Shown here piece by piece: positions 1-9,003 of a stretch of 64,000 bases of DNA; within the stretch, counting starts at the first letter, position 1; each line of letters starts with the position of its first letter. This DNA comes from UBA1227 sp045642705 (GTDB lineage Bacteria > Bacillota > Clostridia > Oscillospirales > Acutalibacteraceae): the NCBI GenBank assembly GCA_045642705.1, contig JAZUJK010000007.1, positions 118,008 to 182,007 on the forward strand, written 5' to 3'. The notes below the pieces were generated by a model. The model was not told the DNA's origin. It searched no databases and saw only the letters and a list, made by a program, of their open reading frames with translations. Both the position numbers and the translations under genes were made by a program.

Positions 1-715
1 ATATCTCATATTGATGGAAGCCAATTCGATTTAGTGCATCTATCGCATGAAGATATAAGTCACAAGTACTGTCCTCATCTGGTAGAGTGAGCTCTCCCGC
101 TCTATATTTTCTATCAAATACAGTGCCGTCTTCTATTTTGAGCATATATGCACTGACATGGGTAATATCCAGTGAATCGATAAACGCAATACTTTCATCA
201 AGCGATGCTACCGTCTGTCCAGGTACACCAAGCATTAAATCAAGCGAGATGTTCGCAATTCCCTGTGATTTTATGAGAGCGACAGCGAACTTTATGCGGT
301 CGCTATCCGCGAGCCTGCCGAGGGCACGTCGCTCGCTATCGACGGCCGACTGCATTCCCATGGAAATGCGGTTTACGCCGGCGGATGCAATCACTGGGAT
401 GAAATGCTCGAGGTCTGATGATGGATTACATTCTACAGTGATTTCAGCGTCACTTGATACATTAAAATTCTGATAGATACAGTCGAGCATTTCGGCGATC
501 ATCTCGCCGTCCATTACAGATGGAGTACCACCACCGAAATAGATTGTATCTACCAAATAGTCAGAAAAATCATGTTGAAAAGAGGCAGTGGTTTTCACTA
601 CTGCCTCTCTATATTTCTGCATAAGTTCCCTATCCTGTTTTACTTTATAGAAGTCACAATAAGGACAGAGTGTCTTGCAAAATGGTATATGAATGTATAG
701 TCCAAGTGGACGCAT
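1..715 (-). CDS. hemW: HemW-like radical SAM protein (partial, C-terminus off the window)
   Basis: The first 238 residues are visible; the gene runs off the left edge. The start ATG at 715 gives MRPLGLYIHIPFCKTLCPYC, the N-terminus of HemW/coproporphyrinogen III oxidase-like radical SAM proteins: the CxxxCxxC iron-sulfur triad is at residues 13, 17 and 20, followed by the YFGGGTPS glycine motif and a VECNP segment. HemW is a haem chaperone or haem-insertion protein related to HemN; the exact client is unknown here. It begins 12 bases after the lepA stop. The lepA-hemW order is common in Bacillota and supports the call over true HemN. Confidence 0.88.
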   Translation of the reverse strand, partial: MRPLGLYIHIPFCKTLCPYCDFYKVKQDRELMQKYREAVVKTTASFQHDFSDYLVDTIYFGGGTPSVMDGEMIAEMLDCIYQNFNVSSDAEITVECNPSSDLEHFIPVIASAGVNRISMGMQSAVDSERRALGRLADSDRIKFAVALIKSQGIANISLDLMLGVPGQTVASLDESIAFIDSLDITHVSAYMLKIEDGTVFDRKYRAGELTLPDEDSTCDLYLHAIDALNRIGFHQYEI

Positions 716-727
716 ATTCAAAACCTC

Positions 728-2548
728 TTACTCATCAAGCTTCAAGACTGCCATGAATGCCTCCTGCGGTACTTCAACTGTACCGAACTGGCGCATACGT
801 TTCTTACCTTCCTTCTGCTTCTCCAGAAGTTTCTTCTTTCTCGTAATATCACCGCCATAGCACTTGGCAAGTACATCTTTTCTCATAGCCTTGACTGTCT
901 CGCGCGCGATAACCTTGCCACCAATTGCCATCTGAATTGGAATCTCAAACAATTGACGTGGAATATTATCTTTCAGTTTCTCTGCTATCTTGCGAGCCTT
1001 ATTATATGCCTTCTCACTGTGAATGATAAATGAGAGTGCATCTATCTGGTCGCCATTTAGAAGAACGTCAAGTTTTACAAGATCAGACTGGGCATAGCCC
1101 ATAATCTCATAGTCAAATGAAGCATAACCACGTGTACGAGATTTAAGAACATCAAAGAAGTCGTAGATAATCTCATTCAGTGGCAGTTCGTAATGGATAT
1201 CAACGCGATCAGGCGTGATATATTGCATATCCTTGGATACGCCTCGCCTCTCTTGGCATAGGTCCATAATCTGGCCTATGAATTCTGGCGGAGCATAAAT
1301 ATGAGCATCTGCAATTGGCTCCTCAGTATATTGGATAATTGCAGGATCTGGATAATTACTTGGATTATCGATCTCAACAACTTCACCGCTGCTGAGATGA
1401 ATCTTATAGACTACTGATGGGATAGTTGTAACGAGATCGAGATCATATTCTCTCTCCAGACGCTCCTGTATGATTTCCATATGGAGTAGTCCGAGGAAAC
1501 CACAGCGGAAGCCAAATCCCAATGCACTTGATGTCTCAGGCTCAAATGAGAGCGCTGCATCATTTAGTTGAAGTTTAGCAAGAGCTTCCTTTAATGCCTC
1601 ATAATCAGCACCATCTGCAGGATAGACACCGCAGAAAACCATAGGATTTACCTTGCGGTAACCAGGAAGAGCCTCTGGTGCTGGTCTACTTGCGAGTGTA
1701 ACAGTATCACCAACACGAGCCTCCGATACAGTCTTGATAGATGCTGTGATATAGCCAACTTCACCTGCGCGTAGGCAGGATGCTTGCTCCATTGATGTGG
1801 CACGCATATATCCGACTTCAACAACTGTGAATTCGGCACCTGTTGCCATCATCCTCATTGTGTCGCCAGCCTTGATTGTGCCGTCGACAATTCTTACATA
1901 TACAATGACACCCTTGTAGCTGTCATAGATTGAATCGAAAATAAGTGCGCGAAGTGGCGCTTTGTCGTCCCCCTCTGGTGGTGGGACGATTTTTACTATC
2001 TGCTCAAGAACCTGCTCGACATTCTCGCCCGTCTTGGCAGATACACGTGGCGCCTCAGAGCAGTCGAGTCCGATTACGTCCTCCACTTCGGCGCATACCT
2101 CATCTGGATGAGCTGCTGGAAGGTCAATCTTATTGATAACCGGACAGATTTCAAGGTCGTGGTCAAGCGCGAGATAAGTATTAGCGAGCGTCTGAGCTTC
2201 GATTCCCTGTGTAGAATCGACAATCAAAACGGCGCCCTCACACGCAGCAAGACTACGAGAGACCTCATAATTGAAGTCAACATGGCCCGGAGTGTCTATT
2301 AAGTTTAATTCATAAACTTGACCATCACTTGCCTGATAGTCAAGTTTTACTGCATGCGCCTTGATTGTAATTCCGCGCTCGCGCTCGAGATCCATGTTAT
2401 CGAGAAGCTGCTCCGTCATATCGCGCTTAGCCACTGAGCCCGTGAGCTCGAGCAAACGATCGGCAAGTGTTGACTTACCGTGATCGATATGAGCAACAAT
2501 AGAGAAGTTTCTGATATTTTGCTTATAGTCTGCCAAATTATTCACCAC
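728..2548 (-). CDS. lepA: Elongation factor 4 (LepA), ribosome-associated GTPase
   Basis: Translational GTPase that acts on the ribosome. The N-terminal G domain starts with QNIRNFSIVAHIDHGKSTLA (P-loop AHIDHGKS), then the DTPGH and NKID motifs, and the protein ends in the LepA-specific C-terminal domain (RKKKLLEKQKEGKKRMRQ). An ATG further upstream at 2674 would add 41 residues that lie on top of the preceding gene and have no counterpart in LepA. I therefore choose one of the tandem GTG codons at 2548/2545, which gives about 606 residues, the usual family length. The start overlaps the stop of the 86-residue gene before it, so translational coupling is likely; no strong ribosome binding site is seen. 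Confidence 0.95.
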   Translation of the reverse strand: MVNNLADYKQNIRNFSIVAHIDHGKSTLADRLLELTGSVAKRDMTEQLLDNMDLERERGITIKAHAVKLDYQASDGQVYELNLIDTPGHVDFNYEVSRSLAACEGAVLIVDSTQGIEAQTLANTYLALDHDLEICPVINKIDLPAAHPDEVCAEVEDVIGLDCSEAPRVSAKTGENVEQVLEQIVKIVPPPEGDDKAPLRALIFDSIYDSYKGVIVYVRIVDGTIKAGDTMRMMATGAEFTVVEVGYMRATSMEQASCLRAGEVGYITASIKTVSEARVGDTVTLASRPAPEALPGYRKVNPMVFCGVYPADGADYEALKEALAKLQLNDAALSFEPETSSALGFGFRCGFLGLLHMEIIQERLEREYDLDLVTTIPSVVYKIHLSSGEVVEIDNPSNYPDPAIIQYTEEPIADAHIYAPPEFIGQIMDLCQERRGVSKDMQYITPDRVDIHYELPLNEIIYDFFDVLKSRTRGYASFDYEIMGYAQSDLVKLDVLLNGDQIDALSFIIHSEKAYNKARKIAEKLKDNIPRQLFEIPIQMAIGGKVIARETVKAMRKDVLAKCYGGDITRKKKLLEKQKEGKKRMRQFGTVEVPQEAFMAVLKLDE

Positions 2549-2798
2549 ATTGTTTAAGTAGCCATGCCTCGGCACTGTCAAGGCCAGCCTGGCTATACTC
2601 AAACTCCTTCTTAGTCGTTCTTCCTGCGGCATCCTCAACTTCGAAACAGTTGTTTCTATAAGCGGCTGCCACAAATACTTTTTCTATTTCATCTAGGCTC
2701 ATAGGAAATACTTTGTACCTAAAATCACCTATACTTCCTGAATAGGTATTCTTTTGGCACATGTAATCCCATTTCGGCAAAGAGATTTTCTTATCCAT
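2538..2798 (-). CDS. Small protein of unknown function (86 aa)
   Basis: A real gene by context: TAGGAGA sits correctly before the ATG at 2798, it starts 11 bases after the stop of the upstream lipoprotein gene, and its TAA overlaps the lepA start region. The 86-residue product is soluble (no signal peptide or membrane segment), with a central YSGSIGDFRYKVFP stretch followed by a probable helix (SLDEIEKVFVAAAYRNN) and a polar C-terminus. I do not recognise the family. Its only clue is co-transcription with lepA. Confidence 0.75.
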   Translation of the reverse strand: MDKKISLPKWDYMCQKNTYSGSIGDFRYKVFPMSLDEIEKVFVAAAYRNNCFEVEDAAGRTTKKEFEYSQAGLDSAEAWLLKQCGE

Positions 2799-2809
2799 AA
2801 TTTCTCCTA

Positions 2810-4708
2810 TTAGTTTACACGCAAGAAGTTCATTGCAGGAATAGTGATTCCATTATATTCAATCTTCTCGTTCGTGTAATTTACATAGACATAAGAACCG
2901 TTGTTATACTCAGTCATATAGAGACCCTTTTGTAGTTTCTTATGCTCGATAATCTTCTCCGAAGATACTCCAGAGAGGACATTGTTGAACTTGTTATACA
3001 AGTCGAGTGCATCGGTTGTCAGATTGTCATAGAAATAATCAGAACTGTCATCAAAGTTCATTCTGAGAGTTGGAAGAGCACCATATTCAACACTCTTCAA
3101 TATGCTCTCTTTTGATTTAGAAATGTCACCATTCTCATTGAATGGTATTCCCATATAATTAACTGTTCCATGCAATATCATTTGAGCAAATGGAACAGCC
3201 TCATAATGACTACCTTGTTGATATGTTGTAGTCATAGGGATACCAGAGATTACACTGGCATTTTTCAGTGTATATAAATTGCCATTCTCCACCATCAAAT
3301 GCTTGTTGGTAGAGAGAGCAATTGTCTGAGAGAAAATACCATCAGCAAATTCCTGACGTGTTGTACTACCCTTACGTGTCAAGGTGCTACCCACATCAGA
3401 AATGCAATATCCCTGAGGATTATATACCTTCATATCCTTCATGAATGAAGCAATCTTAGATGTAAGTCTTGGGACAGATGAAACGCTAAAATTCATATAG
3501 TCCATTGTGAGATACATCTTAAATCCTTGAGATGTGAAATATGTGCGCATGGAATCAAATTCACTCTTACTGCCTACATTCTTGGCAATTTTATACTTTG
3601 AAATAACACCATCGTACTTAAAGATTAATGAATTTATTCCCTTAACTTTTAGGACATTTGCCATGTCCTCAATATTCTCATACTTGTTCCTTGTTCCGCC
3701 CGTAACAGTGACAGCAAGAGGAACAAGACTTGATGAATTTACTGAGCGTGTGGAGAGCTTTCCATCACGTGTAAACTGTTCACGACACATCGATGCTATA
3801 CCAGCATAGGATGCCGAAGAACCAGAAATAAATTTGTAAGCAACAGAGAGAGTCTCATCTGTTGGATAGTTAAAGCAAATATATGCATTGGAACTATCGC
3901 CGACATTGGCCTTAACCTGTGTTAGGGCATCGCCACTCGTGACAATGCCAGCGAAGGCGCTGTTGCCATGCTTCACACCATATGCGCCAAACAGCGCTGG
4001 ATGCGGATTGTCATTGGAATCAGCTGGATCTCTTCCATATACATCGAGAACATATGACGAATTCTCAGCACCGAGGAGGCTTATCTTGCCGCCGCATCCA
4101 TCTGGCAAGAGGATGAAATCCTCTGCTGTAGGCGATGCCACCGTGCCAAATGTCGGCATTATCGATAGACTAAGAATTGTATATTTCCCTGTATCAATTT
4201 TAGATGCATCAACGGATGCAATCAGCTGACCATCATCCAGTTTTAAATTAAGTGTAACTGGAATAGAAAAGTTTGGTCCCTTGGCCTTGTCCTGCAATTT
4301 ATAAGTGATTGCAATGCTATCTTTTTCCTGGACCACCGTAGCAGTTCCAAAAGCGACTGAATGGTCCTGGGAATTGAGAGCATACTTTTCCTTGCCATCT
4401 GTCAAAAGAAGTGACAACATAGCGCCACTCTTATTAGAATTGGAAGGCAAAGAATACCATATGAATCCCGATGTATCACGAATTCCGATAGCGAAATTCG
4501 CCTCGTCATACATGAGCTCATAGAGACCTGATTTCTGTATTGATGTATAACTCGAAGATGTAGCCGTGTGATACTTCTCCCCAGCCGATGGCAGATTTGC
4601 ATCCGACAGGCCTGAGATTATAAAGCGCGATGAATGACATGCAGTCATCGTAAGAAGCATCAGGAGGGCAAGAACTAAACTAGTCCTTCTTAAGTGGGTT
4701 TTCATCAT
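2810..4708 (-). CDS. Lipoprotein resembling DUF5696 family
   Basis: A 632-residue exported protein. The N-terminus MMKTHLRRTSLVLALLML is followed by LTMTAC, a signal peptide with a lipobox whose Cys would be lipidated. The YELMYDEANFAIGIRDTSGFIWYS segment looks like the start of DUF5696 proteins of Clostridia and Paenibacillus. A later region (GINSLIFKYDGVIS, then YLTMDYMNF) resembles a TIM-barrel glycosidase fold, so a carbohydrate-related role is possible but unproven. An earlier ATG at 4726 exists, but GAGGAAA lies just in front of the ATG pair at 4708/4705, which fits a signal peptide better. The gene overlaps the end of the acyl-CoA ligase gene by 29 bases. Confidence 0.6.
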   Translation of the reverse strand: MMKTHLRRTSLVLALLMLLTMTACHSSRFIISGLSDANLPSAGEKYHTATSSSYTSIQKSGLYELMYDEANFAIGIRDTSGFIWYSLPSNSNKSGAMLSLLLTDGKEKYALNSQDHSVAFGTATVVQEKDSIAITYKLQDKAKGPNFSIPVTLNLKLDDGQLIASVDASKIDTGKYTILSLSIMPTFGTVASPTAEDFILLPDGCGGKISLLGAENSSYVLDVYGRDPADSNDNPHPALFGAYGVKHGNSAFAGIVTSGDALTQVKANVGDSSNAYICFNYPTDETLSVAYKFISGSSASYAGIASMCREQFTRDGKLSTRSVNSSSLVPLAVTVTGGTRNKYENIEDMANVLKVKGINSLIFKYDGVISKYKIAKNVGSKSEFDSMRTYFTSQGFKMYLTMDYMNFSVSSVPRLTSKIASFMKDMKVYNPQGYCISDVGSTLTRKGSTTRQEFADGIFSQTIALSTNKHLMVENGNLYTLKNASVISGIPMTTTYQQGSHYEAVPFAQMILHGTVNYMGIPFNENGDISKSKESILKSVEYGALPTLRMNFDDSSDYFYDNLTTDALDLYNKFNNVLSGVSSEKIIEHKKLQKGLYMTEYNNGSYVYVNYTNEKIEYNGITIPAMNFLRVN

Positions 4709-6458
4709 TAGATGTTTCCTCATCATCCATATTAGCGTAACGCTTAATCTTCATCGTTGTAGTCTTGATGAAGTCCTTTTCACGCAAAGTAATCTTCTTA
4801 ACATTCTTGTAGTTAGGAAGTTTCTTATTTATATCCTTGATTGCATCAGAAATAAGTTTGAATATTTCCTCATTAGATGGAGCCGCATCGCCCTTGTCCT
4901 TGTACTTCTTGTTGATAGCTTCAAAGTCAGGGAATACCTTGGCCTCAACGATTGTTTCATCCTCCTCATCGAGGTCTGTACCAACAACCATTGATTCAGC
5001 AATAAGCGGATTGTTATTGAGATAGTATTCAATCTCTTCAGGATAAATATTCTTACCGTTCTTGGTTACGATAACATTCTTGATACGGCCATGAATACGT
5101 AAGATACCATCCTTATCAAGTGAGCCGAGATCTCCTGTGTGGAGATATCCGAACTCATCAATGGTAGCGCGTGTCTCAGCCTCATCCTTGTAATAACCAA
5201 GCATTACATTAGGACCCTTAACACAGATTTCACCGATACCCTGTGCATCAGCATTGATTATCTTAACATCAAGGCCTGGGATAGGCTTACCAACAGAGTC
5301 AATTGTAAATAGCTGGTCATGGTTACAGGAGATGAGTGGTGCACACTCAGTCATACCATATCCGATATAAGAATCGATACCGAATGTCTTGAAATCCTTG
5401 ATTACCTCTGGACGAACAGCTGCAGCGCCGATAATGATAAGACGGAGGCGTCCGCCAAAGTTTTTAATGATTTCCTCAAAGATTCTATCATTCATATTAA
5501 CGCCCACAGCGTTGGATGCTTCGGCAATAATCTTACCGAATGTGAGCTTTAACTTACCGCCCTTTTTCTCTGATACAGCTTGCATGATTCTTCCGTGGAA
5601 CTTCTCAAGCATAAGAGGAACGGTAACGAAAATTGTAGGCTTTACTTCCTGCAAGTTTTTCATAAGGTGAAGAAGGCTGTCGTTGAATGCTATACAGCAT
5701 CCGCAATAAATTGGAATCAAAATACCCTCTGTGCATTCCATCGTATGATGGATTGGGCATACAGATAGGTATTGGTCACCAGGGCCACACTTTGCTACAG
5801 AGCAGTTTGATGTGATAACAAAGCATATATTTGCCTGTGAGAGCATAACGCCCTTGGCAAGTCCAGATGTACCAGATGTAAATATAATTACACTCATAGC
5901 ATTTGGATCAATTGTTACTGCTTTATACTCCTGATAGCATGGATCATTCCCCTCGACAAGGACCTTGCCGCGCAAGATCATATCTGAGAAGAGAAGATGA
6001 CTATCCTCACCCGGCTTACCATCGAGAATTACAACCTGAAGTCCCTCTGGGAGACGGTCCTTGTGCTCTGCGAGCTTAGCATATGCCTTCTTATCAAGGA
6101 ATATAACCTTAGTCTCTGAGACCTCGAGGATTGTATTAATATCATCAAAATAGAGTTCCTTATCGATTGGTACGATAACACCTGAACCAATCTGAACTGC
6201 GAGATAAGTTACTACCCATTCATATGAGTTGAGTCCCATTACTGCAATCTTGTCGCCTCTCCAACCACGCTCTGTGATTGCAGCTCCGAGATATTGCACG
6301 TCATTATAAAACTCTGCATATGAAATGTCGTGAAGGGCCTTGTCCTCACCACGAACTTTAAATGCAGGTTCATCTGCAAAGTTCTCAAGGCACTGATTCA
6401 TCATGTCACGAAAATCAGTTATCTGCCTTACCTCATATAGCGCCTTATTTGTATTCAT
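4680..6458 (-). CDS. AMP-dependent acyl-CoA synthetase/ligase
   Basis: ANL-superfamily enzyme of 592 residues that activates a carboxylic acid with ATP and passes it to CoA. Seen motifs: the phosphate loop IIFTSGTSGLAKGVMLSQ, the YGMTECAPLIS motif, the HTGDLGSLDKDG motif and the hinge region HGRIKNVIVTKNGKNIYPEE. It resembles long-chain fatty acid-CoA ligases (FadD type) most, but substrate cannot be read from sequence. The acidic tail overlaps the next gene by 29 bases. It lies 20 bases after the L,D-transpeptidase gene; a role in envelope lipid or lipoprotein metabolism is only inferred from these neighbours. Confidence 0.88.
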   Translation of the reverse strand: MNTNKALYEVRQITDFRDMMNQCLENFADEPAFKVRGEDKALHDISYAEFYNDVQYLGAAITERGWRGDKIAVMGLNSYEWVVTYLAVQIGSGVIVPIDKELYFDDINTILEVSETKVIFLDKKAYAKLAEHKDRLPEGLQVVILDGKPGEDSHLLFSDMILRGKVLVEGNDPCYQEYKAVTIDPNAMSVIIFTSGTSGLAKGVMLSQANICFVITSNCSVAKCGPGDQYLSVCPIHHTMECTEGILIPIYCGCCIAFNDSLLHLMKNLQEVKPTIFVTVPLMLEKFHGRIMQAVSEKKGGKLKLTFGKIIAEASNAVGVNMNDRIFEEIIKNFGGRLRLIIIGAAAVRPEVIKDFKTFGIDSYIGYGMTECAPLISCNHDQLFTIDSVGKPIPGLDVKIINADAQGIGEICVKGPNVMLGYYKDEAETRATIDEFGYLHTGDLGSLDKDGILRIHGRIKNVIVTKNGKNIYPEEIEYYLNNNPLIAESMVVGTDLDEEDETIVEAKVFPDFEAINKKYKDKGDAAPSNEEIFKLISDAIKDINKKLPNYKNVKKITLREKDFIKTTTMKIKRYANMDDEETSNDENPLKKD

Positions 6459-6478
6459 ACTATATCACCTACGCCTTC

Positions 6479-7435
6479 TTACCATGGATTATTTGCATCT
6501 GGGTCTGTAGGGTCCCACCCCTTGTTCTTGCTGTTTAGATCAATCTTAGAAACAGAATCTGTAACGCCAATTGGTCCAGCAACAGAACTACTATAAACAA
6601 AAACAAGTGTCTGTTTATCTAAGTTTTTATATATCCACTTTGCGTCACGTACGCAAAGTCGAACACATCCGAGAGATGCCTGACTACCGAGCTTGTTATA
6701 CTCTTCTGTCTCGAGTTTGCTCTTGTCCTGGCCTGTATAACATACTGAATGGAACCAGATTGCTCCATTGATATTTGTTGTGTACTGGCCATAGGAACTA
6801 TCAACCATCTTGAGCCAAGTATGTCTTGGCTTACCATCAGTCTTAAATACTCCAGGAGGAGTCCTATGTGAATGAGGAATTCCACGATCCTTATATCTCG
6901 GTACTGTACATGAGCATGATTCACGTCCACAGGAACATACAAATGACTTGATAGGCTTAGTATAATTGCCCTCGTCATCCTTGGTATAAACTGTTACTCT
7001 ATTCATGCGTGTGTTAACAGCCACACAGTACTTGTGAGAATCAATATATTTATTTGTTACCTTGAAAGTAACTGTGCCATCACTTGCAACAGATGCTGTG
7101 TCCTTTGACACACCATTTGACTTGGTTGTTGAAGTGGTCGATTTGCTTGTACCTGTTGTACTTGTTGTCGGCTTGGTTGTTGTAGTTGTAGATGTAGCCT
7201 CTGTTGGAGCCTCTGTTGATGGTTCCTCAGTCGGAATTTCAACAGTTGTTGATGGTGCAGTAGGTGCCGCCGTTGTTGGCTCCTCTGGTTTATTGCCACC
7301 TAATAGACCCTTTACAACCAGTGCGATAACCACTACCAAAACTATAGCAACAATCGAAATCGTTATGATTCTACGTTTTTTCATCTCTGCAGCATATTTT
7401 GGATCCATATGCTTTGGTGCAGGTGCATTCGCCAT
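6479..7435 (-). CDS. Membrane-anchored L,D-transpeptidase (YkuD domain)
   Basis: A 318-residue cell-wall enzyme. After a short cytoplasmic N-terminus (MANAPAPKHMDPKYAAEMKK) comes one membrane helix (about residues 22-44), then a long Thr-rich linker that would cross the wall, then a YkuD catalytic domain. Active-site elements are HSHRTPPGVF, the His in IWFHSVCY and the nucleophile in QASLGCVRLC. Such enzymes make 3-3 peptidoglycan cross-links or attach proteins to the wall. A longer reading frame from 7519 runs through murC and is not used: GAGGAG lies right before the ATG at 7435, immediately after the murC stop. Confidence 0.9.
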   Translation of the reverse strand: MANAPAPKHMDPKYAAEMKKRRIITISIVAIVLVVVIALVVKGLLGGNKPEEPTTAAPTAPSTTVEIPTEEPSTEAPTEATSTTTTTKPTTSTTGTSKSTTSTTKSNGVSKDTASVASDGTVTFKVTNKYIDSHKYCVAVNTRMNRVTVYTKDDEGNYTKPIKSFVCSCGRESCSCTVPRYKDRGIPHSHRTPPGVFKTDGKPRHTWLKMVDSSYGQYTTNINGAIWFHSVCYTGQDKSKLETEEYNKLGSQASLGCVRLCVRDAKWIYKNLDKQTLVFVYSSSVAGPIGVTDSVSKIDLNSKNKGWDPTDPDANNPW

Positions 7436-7436
7436 A

Positions 7437-8831
7437 CTATTTCTCCTCTTGATATTTCTTGACCATGTACTGCGCAGCCTTATAAATATCTCCGCAGCCA
7501 AGTGTGATAATAAGGTCACCAGGCTCTGCTTTTGACATTACATAATCTGCAACCTCAAATTGGGTGTCAAACCATACACTGCCTGGGATAAGTTCAGCAA
7601 GCTGTGAAGTATAAACCCCATCCGTATTAACCTCGCGAGAGCCCATAATCTCAGTCATAACTGCATAGTCTGGGATTGAAAGAGCCTCAGCGAAAGCCTT
7701 CATATGTGTCTTAGTTCTAGAATATGTGAATGGTTGGAATACAGCCCATACATGCTTATATCCCATCTTCATTACTGTTTCCAAAGTGGCTTTTAGTTCT
7801 GTTGGATGATGTGCATAATCGTCTGCGATTGTAATGCCATCAAACTCACCGAGAACTTCAAATCTTCTACCTGCACCACCAAAATTCTTGATTGATGCAG
7901 CAATTTTATCCATTGGTATTCCATTCTCGAGTGCAACTGCAATAACTGCGAGTGCATTAGCAATCTGATGAAATCCTGGAACATTCAGTGCGACATGGCC
8001 GATTACCTGGCCAAATTCAACTACGTCAAATTCAGGGAATGCTCCTCTATTCATCTTGATATTGGCTGGTGAATAGTCGTTCTCTTCCGAGAAACCGAAT
8101 GTGACAAGCTTCTTACCGCGGGTGCTTGTCATATTCTCAATTGCGGTGACCGTCTTGACGTCGTCACCGTTGTAGACAACGAGTTTCGTTGTCATATCTG
8201 CGAATTTCGTAAATGAGCGCATTGCATTCTCAACTGTACCGAAATAATCGAGATGATCATTATCAATATTGAGGATTATTGAGGTGTCAGGTGAGAGTTC
8301 GAGGAATGTGTCGCGAAATTCGCAAGCCTCGCAAACCATCATCTGGCTCTTGCCAGATCTGCCGTGGCTATCAATAAGTGGCAATCTACCACCGATTACA
8401 AGCGTAGGGTCCTTGCCATTTTCAACCATTATCTGAGAGAGCATCGAAGTCGTTGTGGTCTTGCCATGCGTTCCGCATACTCCAATGCAATTTCTATACA
8501 TACGTGAAATTGCGCCAAAGAGTACTGCGCGCTCCACGCAAGGCACGTCTCCAGCCTTCGCTGCTTCGAGCTCTGGGTTGCCAGGAAGAATTGCATTTGT
8601 ATAGACAATAAGTTCCGGCTTAAACTCATCTAGATTCTCTGGAACTTGAGACATATTAATCTTGGCACCGAGTCCTAGAAGTTTATTTATGTTGTCGCCC
8701 GGATTGTTATCCGAACCAGTTAGTGTATATCCTTGAGAAATCAGAATTTCAGCAAGTGGACACATTCCCGAGCCACCTATTCCGATGAAATGAATTCTCT
8801 TAATTTCCTTAAGTAAGTTATCTATGTCCAT
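7437..8831 (-). CDS. murC: UDP-N-acetylmuramate--L-alanine ligase (MurC)
   Basis: Cytoplasmic Mur ligase that adds L-Ala to UDP-MurNAc, the first peptide step of peptidoglycan synthesis. The 464-residue protein starts with the UDP-binding RIHFIGIGGSGMCPLA segment, then has the ATP loop GVCGTHGKTTTTSM, the NIDNDHLDYF motif and a DDYAHHPTEL motif typical of MurC. It is the first gene of a co-directional group that continues into the L,D-transpeptidase, and it lies some 30 kb from the dcw cluster, where murC is often found. Confidence 0.97.
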   Translation of the reverse strand: MDIDNLLKEIKRIHFIGIGGSGMCPLAEILISQGYTLTGSDNNPGDNINKLLGLGAKINMSQVPENLDEFKPELIVYTNAILPGNPELEAAKAGDVPCVERAVLFGAISRMYRNCIGVCGTHGKTTTTSMLSQIMVENGKDPTLVIGGRLPLIDSHGRSGKSQMMVCEACEFRDTFLELSPDTSIILNIDNDHLDYFGTVENAMRSFTKFADMTTKLVVYNGDDVKTVTAIENMTSTRGKKLVTFGFSEENDYSPANIKMNRGAFPEFDVVEFGQVIGHVALNVPGFHQIANALAVIAVALENGIPMDKIAASIKNFGGAGRRFEVLGEFDGITIADDYAHHPTELKATLETVMKMGYKHVWAVFQPFTYSRTKTHMKAFAEALSIPDYAVMTEIMGSREVNTDGVYTSQLAELIPGSVWFDTQFEVADYVMSKAEPGDLIITLGCGDIYKAAQYMVKKYQEEK

Positions 8832-8869
8832 AAGACGCCTCTTTACAATAATTAAAAATTATCCATAAT

Positions 8870-8899
8870 ATTATAAACTATTACATTGAAAAAAGTAAA
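8870..8899 (-). promoter_or_regulatory. Candidate sigma-A promoter for murC
   Basis: On the minus strand TTTACT (8894-8899) and TATAAT (8870-8875) are 18 bases apart, about 40 bases before the murC ATG. The -10 is perfect, the -35 is weak. Confidence 0.5.
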
Positions 8900-8956
8900 T
8901 AAATTATTGGTTCAAAATTCAATATTTTTGATGTCCTATTAATGGCTCGCATTGAA

Positions 8957-8965
8957 TGTTAAAAT
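8957..8965 (+). promoter_or_regulatory. Candidate extended -10 promoter for addB
   Basis: TGTTAAAAT is an extended -10 element about 39 bases before the addB ATG. No good -35 is visible. The same nonamer precedes pheS, hppA and mscL in this window. Confidence 0.4.
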
Positions 8966-9003
8966 ATGTTAGAATTTATATATCTTTTGTTAGAGGAAAT
9001 AAC

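Noticed and set aside
2549..2674. Longer LepA from the ATG at 2674
   Set aside because: The added 41 residues overlap a gene with its own ribosome binding site and have no counterpart in the family.
7062..7535. Plus-strand open frame of 157 codons opposite the L,D-transpeptidase
   Set aside because: It is the antisense of the Thr-rich linker; the Val-rich translation is an artefact of ACA/ACT codons read backwards.
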